Assembly (NCBI RefSeq): GCF_014643515.1
Contig: NZ_BMJP01000001.1
Location: 1,550,001-1,614,000, forward strand
DNA from: Sphingomonas prati
Lineage (GTDB): Bacteria; Pseudomonadota; Alphaproteobacteria; Sphingomonadales; Sphingomonadaceae
DNA: 64,000 nt
Reading direction: 5' to 3'
The notes beneath the pieces are model-generated. The model searched no databases. It saw only the letters and a program-made list of their open reading frames with translations, and had not been told where the DNA came from. The translations under genes were made by a program, and so were the position numbers. Shown here in pieces: positions 10,664 through 17,873 of this stretch. Position 1 is the first letter of the stretch. Every line of letters starts with the position of its first letter.

Positions 10664-11041
10664 TCACGAAATGAATTTTGACCGGAGCGGGGTGATCGTC
10701 TTCTCGAACGAAGGCCCGCGCACCACCTTCGCCGCGGTCTCGGGCCCCAGCCGTACGCACAACTTGTTCCAGAACCGCGCATCGGGCCAGTCGGCGATAT
10801 CCTCGTCCACCGCGCACTGGATATAATAGCGGCTGCGCCTCGGCGACCGCATCGATGCCAGCGCGAACCCGAGTTCGTGGTTGGCGTACATCAGCTCATG
10901 ATCCGCCGGCGGTACGTCCGCCAGGATATTAAGCTAGCCGAACGTATAGACGCGTTCATACGTCCGCAGCACATCCGCCGGGATCGCGCCGCGGCTCACC
11001 CCCGCCGGGCCTGCGCCAATCATCGCGATCTGGGTTCGGGC
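10664..11041 (-). pseudogene. pobA: Decayed 4-hydroxybenzoate 3-monooxygenase (pobA remnant)
   Basis: Reading leftward from 11041, the frame gives ARTQIAMIGAGPAG, the FAD-binding N-terminus of PobA without its ATG. It then jumps in frame to SRGAIPADVLRTYERVYTFG, homologous to the middle of PobA. The intact enzyme has some 140 residues between these points, so they are deleted. The next codon is TAG where PobA has the tryptophan of YPFGWLG. The frame then continues with HELMYANHELGFALASM, RSRYYIQ and GPSFEKTITPLRS before breaking off. Start loss, internal deletion, nonsense codon and lost C-terminus make this a pseudogene. It lies 28 bases downstream of the fumarylacetoacetate hydrolase gene, as the former last gene of the aromatic operon. 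Confidence 0.88.
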
Positions 11042-11069
11042 CTTATCCCCTCTCGGCGACCGCAGCCGG

Positions 11070-12023
11070 TCAGCTGGCCCCGGCGACGACATGCTGATTC
11101 AGCGTCCCGAACCAGTCCCCGGCCTGCATCGTCACGCGGTCCCCGAAGCTCAGGAACGGCATCACCGGCGTGCCGTCCGCGATCATCTCGATGGCCCGGC
11201 GTTCGGACAGGCACGTCGATCCGACAACCGCATGGTCCGGATTGGAGACCGTCCCCGACCCGATGATCGTCCCGGCCGGCAGATCGCGCGTGCGTGCCGC
11301 GTGCGCGATGAGGTCGTGAAACCCGAACGCCATCGCATCGCCAACCGGGCTGCCGAACCACGCGCCGTTCACGGCGACCGTCAGGGGCAACCGCACCCGG
11401 CCGTCTGCCCACGCGTCGCCCAGCATGTCCGGCGTCACCGCAAACGGTGCGACGCTGCACGCCGGCTTTGCCTGCACCCAACCGAAGCCGGTCTTCATCT
11501 CGATCGGCGCAATGGAACGCAGCGACCAGTCGTTGATGAGCACGACAAGCCGGACATGCCCCAGCGCGTCCTGCGCGGAACACCCCATCGGCACGTCGTC
11601 GGTCACGACGCCGAACTCCCCTTCGAAATCGATCCCGTCCGCCTCGGACGGAAAGGGAACATCCTGGGTCGCGGAAAGGAAACGGTGCGACATACCCTGG
11701 TACATCAACGGACGGTCGGTCGCGATCGGGGGCAGGCCGAACGCCTGCTGCATAAGCGCGCCGTGCGTCGGAAACGCGGAGCCGTCCAGCCATTGCCAGG
11801 CACGCGGCAGCGGTGCCATGCACTGCGCCGGATCGAACACCTGCCCCTGCCCCGCATCGAGCCCGGCCGACAACGCCCGCAAGATCGGCTCCGCCCGCGC
11901 CCAGCCGTCCAGCGCGGCCTGCATCGTCGGCACGCCAGTCGCCGGCAGGCAGCGCGCCGCGTCGCGCGAGACGATAACCAAGGTGCCATCGCGCGTTCCG
12001 TCGTCCAGTGTCGCCAGCCTCAT
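11070..12023 (-). CDS. Fumarylacetoacetate hydrolase family protein
   Basis: A 317-residue protein. The C-terminal two thirds carry the FAH fold with its metal ligands in DFEGEFGVV (two glutamates) and INDWSLRS (aspartate), plus GSGTVSNPD. The family cleaves C-C bonds of acylpyruvates or hydrates oxopentadienoates, the usual steps after aromatic ring fission. Its ATG overlaps the stop of the preceding cyclase gene (ATGA), so the two are translationally coupled. Position downstream of the extradiol dioxygenase and C-C hydrolase genes supports a role in the lower part of a meta-cleavage route. Whether it is a hydrolase or a hydratase cannot be told from sequence. Confidence 0.88.
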   Translation of the reverse strand: MRLATLDDGTRDGTLVIVSRDAARCLPATGVPTMQAALDGWARAEPILRALSAGLDAGQGQVFDPAQCMAPLPRAWQWLDGSAFPTHGALMQQAFGLPPIATDRPLMYQGMSHRFLSATQDVPFPSEADGIDFEGEFGVVTDDVPMGCSAQDALGHVRLVVLINDWSLRSIAPIEMKTGFGWVQAKPACSVAPFAVTPDMLGDAWADGRVRLPLTVAVNGAWFGSPVGDAMAFGFHDLIAHAARTRDLPAGTIIGSGTVSNPDHAVVGSTCLSERRAIEMIADGTPVMPFLSFGDRVTMQAGDWFGTLNQHVVAGAS

Positions 12024-12805
12024 GCGGCATCCTCAAAGATCGCGACGGCGCGCGTCCAGCCCGCGGATCCCCGCTTCACCTTGGTGGGAAAGCAGCTGAT
12101 CAGAAACCCGTCCGCCGGCAACCGATCGAGGTTGGTCAGCTTCTCCATATGGCAGTAGCCGATGTCGCGCCCCGCCTTGTGCCCTTCCCAAACCAAGCCG
12201 TAATCGCCGGTTTCGGCCACCCGTGCCGCGGTATGACTGAACGGTGCGTCCCAGCTCCAGGCGTCGGTCCCGGTCACGCGCACGCCGCGCGACGTCAGGT
12301 ACATCGTCGCCGCATACCCCATGCCGCACCCGCGCCCCAGGAAGTCGGGCGCGCCCAGCGCCGCCCCCGCGCCGGTATTGACCAGCACGATCTCCAGCGG
12401 TGCCAGCACATGGCCGATCCGATCCAGCTCGACCTCCACCTCCGCCGCCGTCACGACGTGACCATCGGGCAGGTGACGGAAATCCAGCTTCACCCCGGGC
12501 TGGAAACACCAGTCGAGCGGCACCTCGTCGATCGTCAGCGCTGGCATGCCGCCGTCCATCGTCGGATGATAATGCCACGGCGCGTCCAGGTGCGTGCCGT
12601 TATGCGTGCTGAGCGTCAGTATCTCCGACGCGGCGAACCCCTGCCCGCCCGCCATCGCCTCGGCCGTGATGCCGGGGAAGAACAGCGCGGCTTCGGCCAC
12701 GGTTTCGCGGTGGGTCTGGCGCGTGATCGTCGGCCGCATGAACGGCGGGTCGGTGACGACGTCCGGGTCGATCGCGATCGACAGGTCGAGGATGCGGCGC
12801 GTCAC
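12020..12805 (-). CDS. Cyclase family (KynB-like) metal-dependent hydrolase
   Basis: A 261-residue protein with the signature HNGTHLDAPWHYH, the HxGTHxDxPxH metal-binding motif of PF04199, a family that includes kynurenine formamidase and isatin hydrolase. The frame is open upstream, but the conserved region starts at RRILDLSIAI, and GTG at 12805 overlaps the TGA of the preceding hydrolase gene (GTGA), which fixes the start. It probably opens a lactone, amide or ring intermediate in the aromatic pathway encoded by this operon. The exact substrate is unknown. Confidence 0.87.
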   Translation of the reverse strand: MTRRILDLSIAIDPDVVTDPPFMRPTITRQTHRETVAEAALFFPGITAEAMAGGQGFAASEILTLSTHNGTHLDAPWHYHPTMDGGMPALTIDEVPLDWCFQPGVKLDFRHLPDGHVVTAAEVEVELDRIGHVLAPLEIVLVNTGAGAALGAPDFLGRGCGMGYAATMYLTSRGVRVTGTDAWSWDAPFSHTAARVAETGDYGLVWEGHKAGRDIGYCHMEKLTNLDRLPADGFLISCFPTKVKRGSAGWTRAVAIFEDAA

Positions 12806-13989
12806 GCCGCTCGCTCGCGCCGGCCCGCCGCTCGGCGGTTGTCCCCGCCTAGCGTCTCGCCGAACCAGTCCGCGATATAGTCGCGGCCATAGGCCATGTT
12901 GTCGGCCCCGACATGCTCGACACCCCCTTCCCGCGCCGTGAAGATCTTTAGCTCGCGTCGCGGGCTGGCGGTCAACTGGTCGAAACTGCGATGCGCATAA
13001 TCCAGGGCGATCTGCCGGTCGCGCTCGCCGTGCGTCACCAGGAACGGCACCCGGATCCGCTCCATGACGCCGTCCAACCGCATCTCGGCGGATTTCGCGT
13101 GGAAATCGTCCATGTCGTCCGCGCCGAACGCCCACATCACATGCGCCCAGTAATGCGGCACCGGGTTTTCCCCTTCGCGCCGCAGCCGCCTCTGCTGCAC
13201 CTCCGCCCAGTCGTGATTGGCACCCCACACCGCCCCGCTGGCGAAACGCGGTTCGTAGGCCACCGCCCGCGGTGCGAAATGCCCGCCCAGGGAAATGCCC
13301 GTCATGCCGATCCGCGCCGGATCGACCTCCGCTCGCGTCTCCAGCCAGTCGACCGCGCGCGACGCCCAATGTTCGCTGTGCGGATCGACCGGCAGGTCCT
13401 GCAACCGCAACGCCTCGCCGCTGCCCGGCTGGTCGACGCAAAGCGTCGCGATCCCGCGCTGCGCCAGCGCGTCCGGCAGGCGCGACCAGTAGAGCAGCTC
13501 CTTGCAGCTATCGAGGCCGTTGCAATACACCACCGCCGGATGCGGCCCCGCCCCCGCCGGTCGGGTATACAGCGCCGGCATCGTGCCGTGGGCGAGCGGT
13601 ATCTCCACCCGCACGCGGTTCAACCCGCCCAGTTCGGTCGATCGCTCGAACGCGTGAAGCGCGGCGGCATAGGTCGCCTTCCGGCCCGGCGCGCCGTGCC
13701 CCTGCATCCGCTCTGCCGTGATCAGGTACAGGCTTGCCCGTTCCAGCTTGTTCGATGCGGACAGGTCCCGCCCCGCCGCCGCGTCCTCGTCCGCCAGCTC
13801 GACCAGCTTGTCCGCCATCGCCACCCACTGCGCCATGAACTGCGGCGTGCCAGCGTCGCCGCCGTTCGCCGCGGCCTCGCGGATCGGCTTGCACATGTCG
13901 ATGATCTCGCCCAGCTGGGCACCGCTTTCCATCGCGATCGAAACCGACAGGTTCCAGATATAGTTGGGGAAATATTCGAACAGCGCCAT
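12802..13989 (-). CDS. Alpha/beta hydrolase of the PF06500-like C-C bond hydrolase type
   Basis: A 395-residue protein with a helical N-terminal segment (residues 1-125) before the alpha/beta core. The nucleophile elbow is GISLGG. The acid is probably the aspartate of HGERDRQ and the base the histidine of GGVEHVG. This architecture matches 2,6-dihydropseudooxynicotine hydrolase and related enzymes that split C-C bonds of ring-cleavage products. ATG at 13989 starts four bases after the dioxygenase stop, and the 3' end overlaps the cyclase start. The most likely role is hydrolysis of the product made by the adjacent extradiol dioxygenase. Confidence 0.85.
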   Translation of the reverse strand: MALFEYFPNYIWNLSVSIAMESGAQLGEIIDMCKPIREAAANGGDAGTPQFMAQWVAMADKLVELADEDAAAGRDLSASNKLERASLYLITAERMQGHGAPGRKATYAAALHAFERSTELGGLNRVRVEIPLAHGTMPALYTRPAGAGPHPAVVYCNGLDSCKELLYWSRLPDALAQRGIATLCVDQPGSGEALRLQDLPVDPHSEHWASRAVDWLETRAEVDPARIGMTGISLGGHFAPRAVAYEPRFASGAVWGANHDWAEVQQRRLRREGENPVPHYWAHVMWAFGADDMDDFHAKSAEMRLDGVMERIRVPFLVTHGERDRQIALDYAHRSFDQLTASPRRELKIFTAREGGVEHVGADNMAYGRDYIADWFGETLGGDNRRAAGRRERAA

Positions 13990-13993
13990 CGCG

Positions 13994-14896
13994 TCAGGCT
14001 GCCGCCGGCTTGAACAGCCCGGCATCCGCCTTGGGATGCGGCATCGTTTGCGGCCCGCCGACACCCGTGCCCCACTGGTCCATCACCTGCGGACCGGGAA
14101 TATGCACCTTCGGTTCGTGCGTCTCGAAATCGACCTGTTCGACCTCGGACGTATATTCCACCGCGAAGCCGGCCGGCGTCACGAAATAGCTGAAGGTGTT
14201 GTTGCCGGCGGTATGACGGCCCGGACCCCATTTGATGTCGGTCCCCTGCTGCCGAAGCCGGCTGATCCCGCGCATCATGCAGTCCACCGACAGCATGTCG
14301 TAGGCGACATGGTTCAGGCAAGGCGGCCCGGGCAGGATGGCGACCCGGTGGTGCCACTCGTTGCAGCGCAGGAATCCCATGAAATCGCCTAGCCAGTCGC
14401 TCAGCTTGAACCCCAGCACATCAATGAAGAACTGCACCATCGCCTTGTGATCGGGCGAATGCATGACGATGTGGCTGATCTTCTGCGGCACCGCGTCCCA
14501 CCGGACGAGCTCGCGCTTGGATCCGCGGGCGACGTCGGACGAAATCTGGAACGGCAGGCCGTCGGGCGAAAAGAAGCGGAAGCCGTAGCCGCCGCCCATC
14601 GCGTCCAGGTCGCGCGGGGCGAAGATGATCCTGCATCCCGCGGCAACGACCTTGTCATGCAGCGCGTCGACATCGTCGCGGCTGTCCGCGGCCAGCGCGA
14701 TGACGTCGATCCGCTTGTCGTCCGACTGGCGCAGCCGCACGACATAGGGCTCGTCCGAACCCTGCGCGGCGAAATGCCACATGCCGTCCTGTTCGCCCAC
14801 TTCGCGCAGGCCCCAGCTTTCGGTGTAGAAGCTCCGTTCCGCCTCCAGGTCCGTCACGCCGTACCCGACGAAGCGGATTTCCGTCACTCTTGCCAT
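13994..14896 (-). CDS. Extradiol ring-cleavage dioxygenase (VOC family)
   Basis: A protein of about 300 residues with two vicinal-oxygen-chelate modules. The C-terminal module supplies the Fe(II) triad: histidine in SHIVMHSPDH, histidine in LNHVAYDM and glutamate in AVEYTSE. The histidine of GPGRHTAGN fits the catalytic acid/base of catechol 2,3-dioxygenases. It should open a catechol-type ring adjacent to the two hydroxyls. Tandem ATGs lie at 14899 and 14896; the second has the better spacing from GGAGG. The gene follows the TonB receptor gene in the same operon and precedes the matching C-C hydrolase. Confidence 0.9.
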   Translation of the reverse strand: MARVTEIRFVGYGVTDLEAERSFYTESWGLREVGEQDGMWHFAAQGSDEPYVVRLRQSDDKRIDVIALAADSRDDVDALHDKVVAAGCRIIFAPRDLDAMGGGYGFRFFSPDGLPFQISSDVARGSKRELVRWDAVPQKISHIVMHSPDHKAMVQFFIDVLGFKLSDWLGDFMGFLRCNEWHHRVAILPGPPCLNHVAYDMLSVDCMMRGISRLRQQGTDIKWGPGRHTAGNNTFSYFVTPAGFAVEYTSEVEQVDFETHEPKVHIPGPQVMDQWGTGVGGPQTMPHPKADAGLFKPAAA

Positions 14897-14964
14897 CATG
14901 CCCTCCGAATGCGCTCACCAGGGGCCGGCACCGTGCGCACGTCGCACGGTGCCGGCCGGCTGGA

Positions 14965-17301
14965 TCAGAAGCGGAACGTGCCCTGCGCACCGAATGTGCG
15001 CGGCTGTCCGAAATTCCAATTGTAGATGTTGATCCCGCCGCCGGTGAAGCCGGCATAGGTCTTGACGCGATTATTCTCGACGTTGCGGACATAGCCCTGC
15101 AAACTGATCCGGTTACCCGGCAGCTTGAACTCGAGGCTCAGGTCGGTCGTGGTGAACGCCTTCACTTCGTCGCCGGCATAGTTGAACGCGGTCAGATAAT
15201 ATTTCGACTTGAACCGGCTGAAGCCGTTCGCGACCAGCTGATATCCGCCGCCCAGTTCGACGGTCTTGGTATAATTTAGGCCAATCGTCCATTTCGGGGC
15301 CTGCGGCGCTGTGTTGCCGGCTAGGTCGAGCGTTAGCCGCTCCACGTTTGCCGGCGGGTTCGTCAGCGTCGGCGCCGGGATCCCGCTGAACTCCTGCAGC
15401 TTGGCGTCGATATAGTTGACGATCAGGCTGACCCGGTCGTTCGGTGAGAGGCGGACCGATGTATCGGTCTCGATCCCCCAGACCCGGCTCTTGCCCGCGT
15501 TGAACGTCCGCGCGCCCACCGTGGTATCGATATAGACCTGAACCTGCTGGTCCTTGTAGTCGTAGTAGAAGGCGGACGCGTTGAACTCGACCATATTGTC
15601 GAAGAACCGGTTCTTGGATCCGATTTCATAGGCTGTCAGGTTCTCGGCGCTGAACGAGCCGACAAGGTCGAACCCGCCGCTCTTATAGCCGGTGCTGACC
15701 TTCGCATAGAGCAGATTGTCCTGCGCCGGCTTGTACTCGACCCCCGCGGTCCAGGTGATCTTGTCCTCGGTATAGGTCGGGAAACGAATGACCGCACCGG
15801 CGCCGCTGCCGTCCGCCGGCGGGCGCGCCATCGTCGGCGACGAATAAAAGCCGTAGTTGATGTACTTGGCGTCCTTCTTATCGTCGGTATAGCGGATACC
15901 GCCCGTGAAGCTCAGTTCATCAGGTACGAGCCAGTAGGTGCCCTGCGCGAACGCCGATTTGGACTCCGACTTGACGTAGGGACGATAGAAGAAATTGGCG
16001 AACGCGCGGGCCTGGGGCAAGTACAGGCCACGGGCGATGATTTGGTTCTCGTAGAAATAGAAACCACCGACCTGCCAGACGAACGCTCCCTGCTCGCCAC
16101 CGTTCAACCGGACCTCATGGCTCTGGGTCCGCGTGTCGTAGCGGTCGTTGTAGAATGTGAAAACTTCCGGAACGAACCCGTTCTGTGGCAGCACGACTTG
16201 GTTGTTCACATGCCGGTATCCGCCGATATAACTTAGCGTCGCGCCGCCAAAGTCGTAGGAGACCCGACCGCGAACGGCATATTGCTGGCTCTTGAAACTG
16301 CCCCGGCGCGGCAGATCGAACGCACTGCGATCAAAGCCCGCGGGCAGATCCACGCCACTCGGCACCTGCCGCTGGCTCAGAACCGGATATGTGACCGGCG
16401 ACGCCTCCGACGACGACAACTCCGTAACGCCGGGTGTGTTACCGTTGACGCTCAGGCCATATTGGACAGGCCCCGTCTGATCGACATCGACATACTCACC
16501 GGCAAGGTAAACCTGCAGAGCGCCGGGGGCGAACAGGACGCTGCCGCGTACTGCATCGACATTCGCATCGTCGCCCTTGCCGGCCGGACCATTGTCGACA
16601 TAGCCGTCATGCTGGTTGTGCAAACCGGCAATACGAACTGCGATCGTATCACCGACGGGCAGGTTGATCGCACCGGTGGCGTAGATCGCATCATAGTTTC
16701 CGTACCCGACCGTGCCGGAACCCTCCGTCACACCGAGGACGGGTTTGGCCGCGACGATGTTCAGCGCGCCCGCGGTCGAGTTGCGACCGAACAGCGTGCC
16801 CTGCGGGCCGCGGAGCACTTCGATCCGCTCCAGATCGAAGAAGCTGGCGTTCAGCGCGACCGGTCGGTTCACATACTCGCCGTCGATCGACACGGTCAGT
16901 GCCGGATCCGCCGATTCCGAAATGTCCTGGCTCGAAACGCCGCGAATGGCGATCTTGGTGAAGACCGAATCCGGCGTGATGCCCAGATCGGGGGCCAGCC
17001 GCTGCAGGCCCGCGACATCCGTCACCCCGGCCTTGGTCAGGTCGGCCCCGCCCACGACGCGGATCGCGATCGGCGTGTCCTGCAAGCGGGTTTCGATCTT
17101 CGTGGCGGTGACGATGATGTCGGGCAGGTCGCTGTTCTGGGCCTGCGGCGTCGTGGCGGCTTGCGCGGGTGCGGTCGTGCTGTTCGCACTGGTCTGCGGC
17201 GTCGCGCCCGCCGGATCGGCGATCTGCGCGGATGCCGCGCCCGACACCCACATGGCAGTACCGGCAAGCGCCGACAGCGCAACTTTACGATTCGTCGTCA
17301 T
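14965..17301 (-). CDS. TonB-dependent receptor heading the aromatic operon
   Basis: A 778-residue receptor. The signal peptide ends SGAASAQ, followed by an Ala/Thr/Gln-rich linker and a plug beginning LPDIIVTATKIETRLQDTP. It then has GVTDVAGLQRLAPDL, DLERIEVLRGPQGTLFGRNSTAGALNI and a barrel closing with AQGTFRF. The plug type is the one common in sphingomonad receptors for aromatic and plant compounds. The start has AGGAGAGG upstream. It is the first gene of the leftward operon that continues with the ring-cleavage enzymes, and its promoter carries operator copy 1, so it probably imports the glycoside or aglycone that the island degrades. Confidence 0.93.
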   Translation of the reverse strand: MTTNRKVALSALAGTAMWVSGAASAQIADPAGATPQTSANSTTAPAQAATTPQAQNSDLPDIIVTATKIETRLQDTPIAIRVVGGADLTKAGVTDVAGLQRLAPDLGITPDSVFTKIAIRGVSSQDISESADPALTVSIDGEYVNRPVALNASFFDLERIEVLRGPQGTLFGRNSTAGALNIVAAKPVLGVTEGSGTVGYGNYDAIYATGAINLPVGDTIAVRIAGLHNQHDGYVDNGPAGKGDDANVDAVRGSVLFAPGALQVYLAGEYVDVDQTGPVQYGLSVNGNTPGVTELSSSEASPVTYPVLSQRQVPSGVDLPAGFDRSAFDLPRRGSFKSQQYAVRGRVSYDFGGATLSYIGGYRHVNNQVVLPQNGFVPEVFTFYNDRYDTRTQSHEVRLNGGEQGAFVWQVGGFYFYENQIIARGLYLPQARAFANFFYRPYVKSESKSAFAQGTYWLVPDELSFTGGIRYTDDKKDAKYINYGFYSSPTMARPPADGSGAGAVIRFPTYTEDKITWTAGVEYKPAQDNLLYAKVSTGYKSGGFDLVGSFSAENLTAYEIGSKNRFFDNMVEFNASAFYYDYKDQQVQVYIDTTVGARTFNAGKSRVWGIETDTSVRLSPNDRVSLIVNYIDAKLQEFSGIPAPTLTNPPANVERLTLDLAGNTAPQAPKWTIGLNYTKTVELGGGYQLVANGFSRFKSKYYLTAFNYAGDEVKAFTTTDLSLEFKLPGNRISLQGYVRNVENNRVKTYAGFTGGGINIYNWNFGQPRTFGAQGTFRF

Positions 17302-17347
17302 TCGATCCCTCTCCTGGCTCGCGGAGGCGTTGGCGCCTCTCGTTTAG

Positions 17348-17369
17348 AATTAGAATGATTGTTCTATTT
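17348..17369. promoter_or_regulatory. Island operator copy 1 (TonB/ring-cleavage operon)
   Basis: The core TAGAA-N6-TTCTA lies at 17351-17366, with an extra half site TAGAAT just before it on the plus strand. On the minus strand TTGACA (17383-17378) is placed so that the expected -10 falls inside the palindrome. Binding would block transcription of the TonB receptor operon. This is the most divergent of the five copies. Confidence 0.75.
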
Positions 17370-17423
17370 AATTGTCGTGTCAAGCGGGTCTTGCGGTAGG
17401 TTATAAAAACGCGACACCGCGCG

Positions 17424-17873
17424 TCAGAACATCGGGTGCGCGTTGCGCGACGTCGTCGGCATCGGCTGGATCACATCCCAATGTTCCACGATCTTGCCGT
17501 CCTTCAGGCGGTAGATGTCGGCGATCGCGCCGCCCGCATTCGTCGGATCCGCCCGGCCGTGAAGGTGGATCACCGCCATGTCGCCGTCCACGATGATCCG
17601 CTTCACGTCGAACCGCGCACCGGGCGCGCCGAACTTCGGGGCAAGCGCCGCCACCGCCGCGTCGCGCCCGTCGGGCAACCCTGGATTATGCTGGATATAG
17701 TCCGGCACGACGTAGCGCGCGAACGCACCCACCACGTCGCGTTCCGTGTAGAATCGGTGCGCGAAGGCGGTGATGATCGCCCGGTTGCGCGCCGTCTCGC
17801 TCGGTGGTCGGACGGGGGCCGCCTGCCCGGCCATCGACGCGGTCAGCACGATCGCTGCAACGAACGCTCTCAT
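17424..17873 (-). CDS. SnoaL-like / NTF2-fold protein with signal peptide
   Basis: A 149-residue protein. The N-terminus MRAFVAAIVLTASMAGQAA is a signal peptide, so the product is exported. The remainder (FAHRFYTERDVVGAFARYV, DYIQHNPGLPDGRDA, RIIVDGDMAVIHLHGR, DIYRLKDGKIVEHWDVIQ) is the SnoaL-like polyketide-cyclase fold, a small alpha+beta barrel used by cyclases, isomerases and hydratases. Its ATG overlaps the stop of the GH3 gene (ATGA), making it the last gene of the operon that starts at 21901. The function is unknown. Confidence 0.85.
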   Translation of the reverse strand: MRAFVAAIVLTASMAGQAAPVRPPSETARNRAIITAFAHRFYTERDVVGAFARYVVPDYIQHNPGLPDGRDAAVAALAPKFGAPGARFDVKRIIVDGDMAVIHLHGRADPTNAGGAIADIYRLKDGKIVEHWDVIQPMPTTSRNAHPMF

